A stretch of DNA of 64,000 nt, from the NCBI GenBank assembly GCA_015680685.1, contig MNCI01007802.1:308066-372065 (forward strand). Direction: 5' to 3'. Shown in pieces: positions 11,465-23,509 of the stretch. The position numbers were made by a program, and so were the translations under genes. The notes beneath the pieces are model-generated. The model ran no database searches. It saw only the letters and a program-made list of their open reading frames with translations, and had not been told where the DNA came from. The DNA comes from Gnetum montanum (taxonomy: Eukaryota > Streptophyta > Gnetopsida > Gnetales > Gnetaceae). The stretch's first letter is position 1, and every line of letters starts with the position of its first letter.

Positions 11465-11700
11465 AGCAAGTGTGTGAGCAAAAACCAATCTATGTAGTAG
11501 CCACTAAACCAAAAGATACGCAGTGGCTTGAAAATGAGAATATAAAACTATTTCAAAGATGCATGGAAGTAACTGATCTACTTATTAGTTCTAGAATTAA
11601 GAAAATGAACCAAATAGAGGACTTAGACACAAATATCTTACACTTTGATTATACATGGAGACTTGGGAATTAAAATAGAAAATCAAGAGAAAGAAGCAAA
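11465..11700 (+). pseudogene. Protease-RT spacer remnant of element A
   Basis: A 67-codon frame with PIYVVATKPKDTQWLE, related to the spacer that follows the protease in C (near 28930, with ATG-less QEGT-WLT) and in B (near 61740). The protease itself is missing in A, so the deletion removed it on one side and RT to integrase on the other. The reading ends shortly before the non-coding 3' region. No catalytic motif is present. Confidence 0.6.
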
Positions 11701-11896
11701 CACATCTGGATCCTGAAAAATAGAAATACCTTCAAGTCCAAATGAAGATACATCTTTGAATGATCCAAACAATACTATCACCAATGTTAGATGTGCTACC
11801 ACATGATTAATTACATCAGTAATAGTGATAGATGGAAAACCAGTGGTGTATAACCAGGGGGTTGTGCAATCTATCTCCCGAATGTGTGACCATAAG

Positions 11897-12570
11897 ATTA
11901 GTCATGGGGGAGATTCTCTATCCTAGTTCAAGAACTAATAAGTGTTTTCACAGCTTTTGTTTTATAATTTTTTATCATTTTTCTATTTCTTCCAAAATTT
12001 TTTGATTCTTCATATGTTTCCATTTCTTAATATTTTTCTTTTCTTTATATGTTTCTCTTTTCTTGAGTCATTCTCTTTATGTTTAATGAAAGTATTTCAT
12101 GTTTTTGTTAATAATATTACCAATTCATGATGTAGAAGTCAATGCTATGTGTTGGGTTTTTGTGCTATGCTATCAACATGATTGACTAAGTAATTGTGTA
12201 AAGGACTGTGACCACCTCATCCATCCCTCCAGTTCTCTAAATAAAAGGTCTTTTTCATGAAAAAAATTTGATTCTTCTTTCATGAAACTAAAACTAATGA
12301 ATGATCATTGTACCTTGAAGAAAGAGGAAACGGCCAAGTGGGAATTGTAAGGGTGTGACCTCAAGGGGATTTTTTGGGTTCTCTTCTTGACTTCCTTTAT
12401 GTGGTTTATGATTCCTCTTGAAATGTATCATCACTTCTTCATCAACCAATAAAAAGAAAGCTCTATCTTTGAATGGTGTGATTTCCATCTTAAAAAATAA
12501 AAAAATAAAAAAATAAATAAAAATGGCAAAAGAAAAAAAGAAAAAAAACCAATTGAAAAAAAGAAAGAAA

Positions 12571-12605
<35 letters not shown>

Positions 12606-14091
12606 GGAATTCAAATCACATCCCTTAGATACAATAATGGGCTACAAGCACTAGTTATGAAGATGGAAAGACATGTTACCTATGCCTGAAGATGCCCCTC
12701 TAACTAAGGCCCTTCCTTCCTTCTTCTTTTTTTTTTCTCTTTTTGGAGTGATGATTGTTCTTTGAGGTGGTTGTGGACTGATGGTGGTTGGTAGGAAGGA
12801 ACACATCAATGCAAGGTCATTGTTCATGGTATGGACTTGGTCTAAACTTAGACGAATAGGTATGCTAATCATTTTAATCACATTTTTCACAAAAACATCT
12901 TATGGACATGGTCAAGTACCTTACATCCCAATCTATGCAATTTCTTCTCATCCCATTATTCACCTCACTGTTGTATGTGATTATGAGCCTTTTGGTTTTG
13001 TGTAGTATAGTGCAACATCCCAACCACAGTAGTTGTGTGTTGTTTTGAATAAAGGTATGGTCTACATTTAACTTCTTGGGTGCCCACAAACATCTATAGA
13101 AGTAGGTATGTAAGGGGATTATGGTAGGCACTTGCTTTGGGAAGGACCCACTTGCATAACGTTTGTTGATCATGGATTTGAACTAACTTTTACATCTTCC
13201 AGAACATTAGAGATGGTTTCTCTAAATTTATGCATAATTTTGAGACCACTTCTTATCCATTTCATTAATTTCTCCTACTTTTCTATTTCCATATCCATTA
13301 ATATTTCTTTACCATCTTTTGAATTAGACCTTTGGTTTCAATTGTTCAAAAACTTATGTGCTTTTAGAGTTATGCTTATTAGTCATGGGGGCTAGGGATG
13401 TCTATTTTGAAATTTTTCTAACATCCTATTTTTGAACATCATGGTAACTAATAGTAATTGATCAAAATAATGTGAACAACTTGATGATTTTAGTTACCTC
13501 ATAGTCTTGGACATAGTATGTTGTCATCGTCTTGTGCTTAAACAAAAACTAAGGGATCCGAAAAGGGTTAATTATCAAGGAAATTTACCAAAACTAATAT
13601 TGATTCTTTGGTGACTACAGGTGATGCTAAAAGAAATGTCTAAGGAAGAAGGTCATTTGCTAGGCACGAAAATGAAGCTACAAGGGGAACAATGGAGGAT
13701 ATGCCCATGGACAAATTGTAGCACATACAAGATAATAGCTCAAGCATCTCATGTTTGCTAGATCCATGGGATGATGAGAAGAAATTTTATTCCATCCTTC
13801 AAGAATGTTCTACATAACTAGAGAAACATTGACATAATAATCAAGGTTGGAAGTCTACCACTGCTAGTGGTAATAGGGAGAATCATCTTTAGCAAATATT
13901 TTGAAGACCTATACAAATTTTATAATATTTAATGTTTGTCTAGTATTTTTGTCATTTTGTATGCATCCACTCGAATAAAATTTTGTAATGTGGCATTCAG
14001 TTTTGTTATGTCAAATTTCAGTTAATAATCCCATACCTTCCCAATTTTGTAAAGGAACTTAAGGAGGAGTTTTCATTCAATCATGGGGATA
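11897..14091 (+). other. 3' non-coding region of element A
   Basis: Starts at the first TCATGGGGG motif (11897-11910) and has a second at 13378-13391 and the terminal polypurine copy at 14076-14089. It also carries the two conserved blocks shared with C, D, F and B: the GACATGTTACC...AACTAAGGCCC block (12604-12716) and the GGGAAGGACCCACTTGC block (13137-13160). Only low-complexity frames occur. Confidence 0.75.
12572..12604 (+). repeat. (AAT)n microsatellite
   Basis: Eleven AAT units preceded by an A/G-rich run, within the 3' region of element A. The Tyr-rich minus-strand frame over it is a by-product. Confidence 0.9.
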
Positions 14092-14991
14092 TGATGAAGC
14101 ATCAAAGTGTCACATCAATAGGCCCTTGTCAATGTAGCCCCATTTATATGGTGTTGCCCCATCGATGGGGCCACATCAATGTAGCATTTGTTGCATCTAC
14201 AAGGCCCCATCGATGTAGCCCAACAATAAAATCTATAAATAGTTGTCATAGCTGTGTTTATGGAAATTCTTTGCTCAATAGAGTAGCTAAAATCTTGTAG
14301 TTTTATTCCGTAGTCTTAGAGAACAATTAGTGAGTGCCCGTAGTGTGAATTTGAGTTAGTTGTATAATTTCTTATTTGGGTGGAAATGTACTAGGACACA
14401 TTGCATGAACAACAATAAGATTGAGATTGATTCTTATTCATTGTAGCACTTTGAAATAGATTAAATTTACTTTTAACACAATTTATGTTCCATGCACTTA
14501 GTTAATATTTATGTTTCCATGCATGTTAATGAATTGGTGGAATGAGTGCAACTAGTTTCAAGCGTAAACACATATTCACTAGGTAATCCTAGTAGCATTA
14601 TTGTTTGGTTTGTCTAATAGCATAGCGCTTGGTAATTCTATAGTGGATGCATGGGTTCAAGACGTGTACAACAAGTTGAGAATGGACACTCATTGCCCAT
14701 AGGCTAGTTTAGACTTTACTTTCCATTGTTAATTAGTTTAAATAATTGATTTATTCATTATCATTAGGAGTAGCATAAGGCTGAAACAACATCAAGAACC
14801 ATATGCCTCACTTTGGACTAAATCATATGTGACAAATCTACCACTAGTCCAAGTGGGAAGATAATGAACTACAATCAAGGCATAACGATCTAGATGCCAC
14901 AACTAGTCCCATGCATGGAATTTGACTGGATTATGCATGAACACTTGTGATTGATATGGTTGGGCATAAGGTGTACCTCAACTGCTCATCA
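14092..14991 (+). repeat. 3' LTR of element A
   Basis: 900 bp, TGATGAAGC to CTCATCA, directly after the polypurine copy and followed by the CTAGG duplication. It matches the 5' LTR along its length with many transitions and a few short gaps, so the insertion is not recent. Confidence 0.9.
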
Positions 14992-14996
14992 CTAGG

Positions 14997-15407
14997 CATA
15001 AGTTTAATTACTATAAAAATCTAGTGTTTTCATTCCTAGTTTTTATTTTTTATTTTCATGTTGGTTATTTAGTAGCTTTGATCTTTGGTTTTATCTATGT
15101 TCTTAGTTAGAGCTAACTTAATCGATGCAAGTTTTAAATTTTTACTTGATCAATGTAGCACTTAGAATATAGGAAATATTAATTTATATATTAGATTTAT
15201 TTTATCATCCTATTCAATCTCCTCTAGGGTGTTTTTCAATCCATAAGTGGCATAAGAAGTTAGTCTCTCCTTTGTGAAAGGAGTAAAATCCTTGAGAGTA
15301 AATCCTATGTTGATAGGTGTCATGAAGGATCCTCTCATAAGCCTTTCTAATTTTGTGAGACTAAATATACTTATTGGAGTAATTTAATGTGAATATTTTC
15401 ATAATCT
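14997..15407 (+). other. Copia LTR end and leader
   Basis: Continuation of 7251-8107 after element A. At 15248-15259 it reads TGGCATAAGAAG, a decayed match to the tRNA-Met primer site TGGTATCAGAGC, about 160 bases before the gag start at 15408. This supports a copia LTR ending around 15240, although its exact end is unclear. Confidence 0.4.
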
Positions 15408-16191
15408 ATGGACTTTAATATTTTTCCTAAATTTGTTCATGGATATTATAATCCTATAGAGATTGATGCTAGCATGACAAAGGTCAAAGATCAACCTAAA
15501 TTGACTGATCAAAAGAAAAGGTGTTATGTAGCTAATTATAGGACCATGAATGCATTTTATTGTTATCTTTTTAAAGATGAGCATAATTGGATTGATATTT
15601 TTGAGACTACCAAAGAGATTTGGAATAGTCTAGATGCCACTCATGAAGGAACCAAATATACCAAAACTATAAAGATTTAGATCCTTCTTTGACATTTCAA
15701 AAATATTTAGATGAAAGAAGATGAGACTAAGTAAAAACTCTCATAAGTAAACTTAAAAGGACTTAAAGCACTACAAGTAATCAAGCTAAGATCACAGAAG
15801 ATCTAAAAAATATACTTGAAAATTCCCAAAGGGAAGTACCACACTCTAAGTTATGAAAAAGAGTTTACAAAAATCAAATGATTGTCTAGGACTTCTATAG
15901 CATCTTATAGAGCAAAGCTAGATGACACTTAGTAAGTGGAAATACCTTCAAAGATATGAATTTATTACTAGATATTTCAATATATAGTTTCATTATTATA
16001 GCATTTTCATTCATATGAAATATCAATGTAGGAAACTACATAATAGGTAATTTTGAAAAGTTAACACGAATAGGTCAAGGAATCCTCAAAACTTAGAGTC
16101 AAGGAGGGTGATAATTTGAATTCCAAAAGGAGCTAATCACATGGCTTGCATGGCTATCACTTCTAAGTTAAACAATAAAATTTTTTTTTGA
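15408..16191 (+). pseudogene. gag: Ty1/copia gag (UBN2-type), decayed
   Basis: ATG 15408 opens a 90-codon frame: MDFNIFPKFVHGYYN, MTKVKDQPKL, RTMNAFYCYL, DIFETTKEIWNSLDATHEGT. The IWNSLDATHEGT stretch and its placement are typical of the gag region of plant Ty1/copia elements (UBN2 family: 'eiWdkLe..yegt'). It is followed by a further 500 bases with Leu/Lys-rich coding pieces interrupted by stops. The reading runs on towards the protease motif at 16192. It belongs to the element interrupted by C. Confidence 0.75.
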
Positions 16192-16227
16192 TGCCTTGAT
16201 AGTGGATGCTCACATCACATGACTAGT
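16192..16227 (+). pseudogene. Ty1/copia protease motif, split by element C
   Basis: The last twelve codons before element C read CLDSGCSHHMTS, the aspartic protease active-site signature of copia elements. The final TS codons contain the CTAGT target duplication. Reading continues at 34945 with DKKKFYRLEKFNEE in the same frame, after the second CTAGT. The interruption is therefore caused solely by C, and the two halves belong to one copia element. Confidence 0.9.
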
Positions 16228-17096
16228 TGATAAACTATGTTTTGCCTAGCTCCAATATTGGATACATAATATCAGAGCCTTGATATCAGGTACACAATAT
16301 TGGGTCCCAAGAAGTGATGTCAAATATCCAATATCATAGGGTATGTGTCAGCCTTTAAATATAGCACTCAAGCACATGATTTGGATATAGTTTTTGTCAT
16401 ACCATAGCAGAGCTCTTGCAATTTCCTTTTTCTAGAGTTAGAATATTTTCTGAAGTGCCCATAGTAGGAGTCATTAAGTGTAAGGATATTTATTCAAGCA
16501 TTGTTGTACCTAAGCACGGTAGTGTGTGCGGTAATAAAGATGAGCTTTCTGATCAAACCTTGTAGCACATTGGCTAGCTTAAATATTTCATTCATGCATT
16601 TAATGTTTTTTATGCAATTTCATTTAATATTGCCATGTAATTAAGCTAAAGTAAGCTAGTCAAATTAAATAGTAGTTAATTAAGCACATAAGTGAAACCA
16701 CTTTGAGCTTGCGTATGATGCTTGGTAATCCTAGAAATGCTTAATGTTTGATAACCTAGCAACATTATATGTGTTAAGGATGTGCATGGAAAGTGGGACT
16801 GAATACTTATGTTAGGATAGTTTGTTATTAATTAGAAATTAGGTTAATTAAATTTATTCATAAATTGAGTTTCAACTTGTTAAAATACAGCATAATAAAA
16901 ATCATGTGCCTCAATTACACTTAACCATATAGTTAAGCTCCACAAGTGTAGTTTGGAAGAAAATGATTGTCATGATTAGATTTCATGTTCTGGAACCAAT
17001 GTACATAGGAACTTAAGGTCTATGGAATTCGATCGGATCATGTGTAAACACTTGTGATTCATATGGTTGGGTGTAGGGGTACCTTGCCACTAATCA
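16228..17096 (+). repeat. 5' LTR of element C
   Basis: 869 bp, TGATAAAC to CTAATCA. U3 has several AATATTGG/GATATCAGG-like short repeats. A TATA-like TTTAAATATAG lies near 16353 and AATAAAGA near 16533. Confidence 0.88.
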
Positions 17097-17097
17097 T

Positions 17098-17115
17098 TGG
17101 CACCATTTCCAGGGA
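17098..17115 (+). promoter_or_regulatory. Primer-binding site of element C
   Basis: Reads TGGCACCATTTCCAGGGA, differing from the tRNA-Asp complement TGGCGCCGTTGCCGGGGA mostly by G-to-A changes at CG positions. Confidence 0.8.
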
Positions 17116-17267
17116 CCTTTAGTTGTTAGATTTGCTATCTAGGACTTAGTGAAAAATTATTCATGATCATTGGAATGAATCCTAAAGTCATATCATACAT
17201 TAAAATTACTACAATAATTTTAAGATGCACATTGCATTTCTTATTTTCTAACATAATATGTCTACTT

Positions 17268-18930
17268 CTCATAGGAGTGATTCTTTGTCAATGTTTGATA
17301 CAGTAAATCAATGGTGCCCCAACAATATAAAGTGGTATATGCTCATCCTGATGAGTATGTACCCAATTTCACCTTCATTCTACACTAGGATGAACTGCTG
17401 TGGTGGTACACCATGGAGGGAAACATCATTTTGACACCTTATTGATCCATTTCTGTGATGATCCAACAAACTCTTATGAAATTGGGTCTCTAGGAATTTC
17501 ATGTTGAGTATGTTGGGTAGGATAGTGATGCTAGGGATTATCATCCCACTGATGCACAATGTCTAAGGGATTGACAATTAGAGCAGTGCTACAAATCTAT
17601 GAAGGAAAAGTGGTTCAATTATTCCCCATACCTGACATACCAAAAAGATGGTGGAGAATCCTTCTTTGGAGGTTTTCCATTAAGAGAAACTTCTCTCTTT
17701 AACTTTAGTGAAGGAGGTTAAAACTACAACCTAGAGTCCACAATCCACAATCTTGGTTCTAAAAAAAATGGATTTAATGACAAAGGGGGATCCAAGGAGG
17801 AGAGTTAGAGTAGAGATGTAGACAAAAATAAAGATCATGATTGTGGATATGATCATCGAAGATGGAATGGTAGGCATCGTGATGATTCTAGTCATCCTTC
17901 CTCTTCACCTTCATCATCTTCTTCCTCTTCTGGCTCTAAATGCAATTGTAGGAGGCGTGATCGTGATGGAGGTGACCAACGGGATTGAGATGATTGTTGG
18001 GACCATCAGGCAAGTCAAGACCTAGGGAATGAGCATTCATGAGAGATACACCATCATGAAAAAAGGGGTAGTAGAGGCCATTATTGACACTAGAATCATG
18101 GCCTGAATGAGCCTTTGCTTGCTACTTGGAGTATGCTTAACATTGCAGAGGTAGTGAGGATTCCCACAAGGCATGTAAAAGATAGTCAGATCAAGAGGCT
18201 ATACAAGAACAATATTCCTCGATTTGAAGGGGGATATAACTTAGATTTTTAGAACTATCTTTAAGCTTTCCATGATGCATGTGCCTTGCAAAATATAGAA
18301 AATAACTAGCAAAAGCTTAAGTTGTTTCCTAGGACACATTAAAAAAGCAAAAATCTGGTACTAGTCCTTAGAATTGGAGTCTATCAAATGGTAGAGTATA
18401 ATGCTTGAACTATTTAACGATAAATATTATACATTCTCCTGAGTGTTCAACTTGAGGAGGCAGATTCTAGGATGGAAGCAAGGAACACATGAACCCTTTG
18501 ATGCTGTCATGGACTGATACTATTTTCTACTACATAGATGTCTTGGCCATGATTATTTTCAACAGGAGTAACTTTACCATATCATAGATGGGCTTTGATC
18601 AGTAACAAGGAGAACTCTTAGAGTCTATGCCTAAGGGCAATTTTCAGAATTAAGAACCCATTAGATCCAATGACTGATTAAGTAGGTGGTAACAGAAGAA
18701 GGAGAATTGAGGAAACATGAAAGTATGAAAGGATACAACTATGATCTTTCCATTTGCAAGAGGGAGGTTTGATTTTGTCATAATGAGGAAGAATCATCAT
18801 TTCATGGGATAGTGAATTAGAAAATCTTGCTGATTAAGAAATGTACCTTTGAAATTTTAGCTAAGGTAGATTAGTTATGGGACTCTATGGATAGCAAATT
18901 TCAAGATATCCTAAAAATTGCTAAAGAGAC
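17268..18930 (+). pseudogene. gag: gag of element C, 5' part (interrupted by D)
   Basis: ATG 17268 is followed by a decayed version of the N-terminal block seen intact in G. Coding pieces are recognisable around 17340-17560, in a His/Arg/Ser-rich stretch near 17830-18060, and in the capsid-like core at 18180-18440 (NNIPRFEGGYN, FHDACALQNIEN, KLKLFPR, MLELFNDKY). Many stops and small frame changes are present. The text breaks at GAGAC (18926-18930), where element D inserted, and resumes at 27513. Confidence 0.78.
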
Positions 18931-19866
18931 TAATGAGCGGTGAGGTACCCATACACTCAACCATACGAATACAAGTGTTTCACGCATGATTTGGTTGAAT
19001 TCCAAGGACTAAGTGCCTATGCACCTTTGTGAAACAAGGATGGGTTGGTTGATCGTTGTCTTCCCAAGCTTACTTGTATGTCATGATTGTATGGTTAAGT
19101 AAGTTTGAGGCATATGATTTTTATAACTTTTATGGTTTTATGTCCTCTGCTAATAAGGGAGAAGAGAGAGAGATAACTAAGTAACTAATTTAACTTAACT
19201 ACTGATTAACTAGGCTTTATACTAATCCTAACACTAGTATCCATTCTCACTTTCCATACACATCTTGAACCAGTGCAACACTACTGGGATTACCAAATGC
19301 TAATCATTACTGGGTTACCAAGTGTTACACGCATGCTCGAAGTGATCGTACTATGTGTACTAATAAAAAAATGTAAAGTGCATAAAATAAAATAAAATAA
19401 TAAAATAAAATAAATGTAAAATAAAATAAAATGAAGGAAATGAGTAAGAAAACAAATCTCAAGTGCTACAGGGATGAATCCAAGAGCTTGTATTTATTGC
19501 CATACACAAGGTGTGCTCAAGTACATAATGCTCGAATAAAAATCCATCCACACTTAGAGCTCCTACTGTGGGCATTTGGAAAATACTCTAACTACAAATG
19601 GTTCACTACTTGACTCCTAAAAGACTTCTTAAAGACTTCCCTTGAAAGCCTTTCTTCCAAGACTTCCTCCTAAGACTTCCTCTCTAAATTGTGTGCATGG
19701 GCACTGTATTTATAGGATTGGGAGCAACTACTCTAATAATTAGAAAAATTGCAACTCTAATTTTAGAGAAATTACCACTCTAATTTTAGATAACTTTCCA
19801 CTCTAATTTTAGTGAAACTACCACTCTAATAATTAGAATAAACTACTAGAGTAACTGCTCTCATCA
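18931..19866 (-). repeat. 3' LTR of element D
   Basis: 936 bp; the plus-strand start TAATGAGC is a mutated TGATGAGC, and the end is CTCATCA. Near 19725-19855 are about four tandem units of roughly 23 bases built on CCACTCTAATTTTAG. An (AAAAT)n stretch near 19383-19435 is longer than in the partner LTR. Confidence 0.88.
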
Positions 19867-21775
19867 TACCCCCATGATTGAATAAAAACTTGTCCTCGAG
19901 TTCCTTACAAAATATTGGGAAGGTATGGGATTATTGACTAATTGACAACTGACGGTGGAATGGGATGATAGACTCAACATGCCTAGTGAATGGATCAATA
20001 AGCATATTACAAAATTAGTATTCATGATCATTGTGGTGAATAGTTGTACATAAATGACATCCAAGCCTTTATTTGACATCTTGTAGAGAAAGAGAGAGAA
20101 AGAAAATGAAACGTGTTGCTACCAATGCTAAGATTGCATCTTCCATTGTTTATCCATAGCCATGTCACCAGACTTGCTCCTTTTGTAAATGCTCTAGTTT
20201 TAGTCCATCTTGAGTGCTTCCTCCAAGCCTAGTCCATTGTTTGTATGATTTCCATCTGCACACACAACACAGTCAGAAATGTGTAAGGATAGATAAACCA
20301 TAATGCAGTTGATACCTTGCCTCGATATGAAGTGCATTGGCTGAGTTGTGGTTATGGTAGAAATTGGTTTGAAGATTTATCATAGGTGACTACCCAAGGG
20401 GTAGGGGTTAGGCAAATAGTAAAATGAAGAAAATTGAAAAATTTGTGCTAGGGCCCCCATGACTAAGAGCGAACCTCTGGTAGCTATAAGATGGAAAAAT
20501 ATGAGGAATAAGAAATATGAAAAAAATATCAATGGCAAAAACAATAAAATAGATGTCATGGATGGGGATAAAACAAGAAATGATTGATTACAGGAAATGT
20601 TTAAGGGAAAGAAGTTAACAATTGCACCAAAAGGAAATGGTGATGGGTCCTCCCCAAAGTAGGCTCATGCCTTTTATTCCCTAACAAACCCACAAACAAA
20701 AGAGTTCATAGCCTCTAGGAATGTCATTTGGAAGCAAGAGTTAAAAACTTATCCACAATAATTCACCAAAGAAAAACAATGCATCAACCTAGAACGGACT
20801 AATGATAAAATTAGCAATGAGGTGGAAAATGGGAAGAAATATGGAGAGGAGAGAATGGAATGGAATCCCAAGAACAAGGTTGTATAAAACCCCTCTTGTA
20901 TTTTATGGTTAATGTGACTAATTAGAACTCATCCCAAATACAGATTGAAAAAAACCACATCTAGTGACCTCGTATCAACACACTTCACCAATCCATCCAC
21001 TTGAAGCAACAAGAATGCTTCCACAAAGAGTCACCACAATTCTGAGGAGAGCGAGATGGAGAAGTAGGAAGTGATAAAGGGCCTTAGTTAGAGGAAACCT
21101 TTAGGCATGGGTAACATGTCTTTCCAGTTCCATAATTAGTGCTTGTAGACCATATTTCTTTATTATGTCTAAGAGGTGTGCTTTGAATTCTCACTTTTGT
21201 TTTCTTTTTTCTTTTGCATGAGAACCACACCATACAAAGACTTATTTTTATTCACTTGGCTTCTTGATTTTTGAACAATGTCAGAATGGTGGAAAACCCA
21301 AAAAAAAGCATTCAATCACCCAAGAAAATGGCCAGCACAAATGCATCGAATCCCCTTGAAGTCACACCCTTTTCATCTTTTGAGTCTTTCCTTGGTTTGA
21401 AAAATACCCAGCCATCAATTCATTAAAAGTTTACTTAGAAAAAGAGGGATTGTACAGTTCCAAGCCAAAGGAGATCATAGAGTTGTATGGATGAGTGGAC
21501 GGTGTAGACTCCTTGCCTATTTTACCAAAAAAACCATACCTTAATATTAGCATCATAATTCAAAGGTAAAAATAAAATATTAGCAATCAATATGATATAA
21601 TTCAACCCACCATCATGAGCACTTATTAGATGATGAATAAAAGTAAATCAAGCAAACAAAGAAAAAATAAAAACATGAATGATAGTGTAAAACAAAAATA
21701 AGAAAATTTGAAAGAATGTGTAAAACAAAAAATATGTAAAACAAAAATTTAAAAAGTACTAAGGGACTAGAATGG
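19867..21775 (-). other. 3' non-coding region of element D
   Basis: Carries the polypurine copy of the TCATGGGGG motif (19869-19882) and a middle copy (20454-20467); the third is at 21795-21808, at the end of the integrase remnant. The conserved GGGGAGGACCC block is at 20643-20672 and the GACATGTTACCCATGCC block at 21076-21193. A GTAAAACAAAAA minisatellite-like stretch lies near 21680-21750. No gene is supported. Confidence 0.75.
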
Positions 21776-22250
21776 TTAGCATAGGTGGCCATCTCCCCCA
21801 TGATTGAGTTGGAAGGAGGAAATATGAAATAGTGAGCAAGGTTGTCCATCAATAGAGGTAGCATGTGTAATGGTTATCCTAAGCTCATGGAAAGGTTTGG
21901 TTTGTTGTACATTGACCAATAGTTTCTTATTTGGGCTCTCAGGTTTGTATATTGTCATGGCTCCTGAAGGAAAAGTTGCATAAATAATATAAGGTCCTTT
22001 CCATAGTGTTTGAAATTTAGTATGTTGTGGCACATGTGTGGGATTCTAGTAGAGAACCTTATCTCCTGGTTGATATTTAACTTTCCTAATTCTTAGGTCA
22101 TGACATTGTTTATTGAAGGCCTTGTGCAATTCGTTAGATGACAGGGTAGCTAGTCAGTTTTCATCTAGCAAGTTAAGGGTTACTAATTATTGTTTCTGTG
22201 CTAGATCAAGGTCAAGGTTGAGGTCACATGCCATGGATAGTGTATAGAGG
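21776..22250 (-). pseudogene. Integrase C-terminal remnant of element D
   Basis: Reads ACDLNLDLDLAQKQ, LHKAFNKQCHDLRIRKVK, then PQHTKFQTLWKGPYIIYATF, KPESPNKKLLVNVQQTKPFHE. This is the region after the integrase catalytic core and agrees with the end of pol in C (31640-32000) and E. It is fused in the same frame to the RT tail at about 22250. A few stops remain. It ends around the first TCATGGGGG motif of the 3' region, within its last codons. Confidence 0.8.
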
Positions 22251-23175
22251 TAGCCAGTATTTCCAAGGAATGAATAAATATCTTTGACAGTTTTTAGTTG
22301 ATGGGTAATTCCTTATATAACTTTGATTTTCTCGGGCTCTACCTCTATCCCTGTGTGTGAGATTTTGTGTCCTAGTACTATGTCCTCTTGGACCATCAAA
22401 TGGCTTTTTTGCTAGTTGAGCCTCAAATTGGTTTCTACACATCATTTTAACACTTGCTTCAACTAGTCCAAGCCTTGATCAAAGTTTTCTCCATAAGTGG
22501 AGAAATCGTCCATAAAGACTTGTACACTATTTCCTATCTGCTATTGGAAGATGCTTAGAACTAGTCGTTAAAATGTTGTAGGGGAATTGCACAAGCCAAA
22601 TGACGTCTATTTGTATACAAACATTCCCCAAGGATTGGTGAACGTAGTCTTGGCTTGGTCTTTTGGGGCTATTTATATTTGATTATATTTGCTATATCCA
22701 TCCAGAAAACTATAGTAGCGATGGCCTGCGATGTCTAAGACTTGGTTAACAAATGGCAACTGAAAGTGATCTTTGAATGTTGCCATATTGAGTAGCCTAA
22801 AATCTATGCACACTCTCCATTTTCCTCCCTTTTTAAGCACAATAACTAAGGGGCTAACCCATTCTCCATCAGCAATGAGGTATATGAACTCAGCCTTGAG
22901 AAGCTATTCAATTTCTTCCTTGACTACTTGCTTTAGCTTTGGGTTCAAACGACTCTGCGGTTGTCTTCGAGGCTTCATAGAGGGGTCGGTGTAAATCCTA
23001 TATTGGCATATCCTAGGATCTATTCCAGTTAATTCAGGATATGGACAAGCAAAGGATTTTGACCATCTATTGATTACCTTTAGAAGTTCTTCTTTTTGTT
23101 GAGGAGCAAGCTTAGGGTTAATAATTACCGGCTTTCCATTTTTAAGGAACGTGTATTCCATACCGGTGGGCAATG
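22250..23175 (-). pseudogene. Reverse transcriptase of element D, decayed
   Basis: Begins near MPTGMEYTFLKNGKPVIINP, then GIDPRICQYRIYTDPSMKPR, WVSPLVIVLKKGGKW, CIDFRLLN, FKDHFQLPF, YSFLDGYSKYNQI and FMDDFSTYGENF, the catalytic F-M-D-D box near 22510. The tail has VETNLRLN, EDIVLGHKIS and SFLGNTGY. The order and spacing are those of gypsy RT with Athila/Tat-type tail motifs. Stops (for example after NPKLKQVVKEEIE) are few and mostly explained by single transitions. Codons stay in the same frame as gag and protease, supporting one gag-pol reading frame. Confidence 0.85.
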
Positions 23176-23509
23176 GTTTTTGCTTGAGGGGAACCTAGTT
23201 AAATTTCTAAGGGATTTCCAACTTCCCCTAGTTGACATTTTCAACATTAAAACTTGGAAGTTGGGGGTGGACTTGCTCTAATGTGTTTATGCTATCAATG
23301 TAAGCACAAGTCAAACCCTTAGTTGTTTCCATGCATATGAGTGAACTATTTTTTTGATTAGCTGTCAGTCACTAGGTACCTTTTTATTGTGTGGTTGTTG
23401 CATAGAGGCATCTTTGTATGTTGATCATTTGTGCACACTGATTTCATGCAAGTAATGTTAAACTTTGCACAAATCATGAACTCTACACATAATTACACCC
23501 TGTGTCATT

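Larger units (their letters stand above)
8113..14991 (+). mobile_element. Element A: complete Ty3/gypsy derivative lacking pol
   Basis: 6,879 bp with both LTRs, flanked by the perfect 5 bp duplication CTAGG (8108-8112 and 14992-14996). It keeps a decayed gag, the spacer between protease and RT, and a long 3' non-coding region. Protease, RT, RNase H and integrase are absent. Element C without its nested insert is about 10.1 kb, so some 3 kb of pol has been deleted. It is therefore non-autonomous, and now also inactivated by stops and a lost start codon. It sits inside the probable copia LTR. Confidence 0.9.

Noticed and set aside
12294-12614. Minus-strand ORF starting with a Tyr run and Phe-rich
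   Set aside because: Produced by the AAT microsatellite and the A-rich run in the non-coding region of element A.
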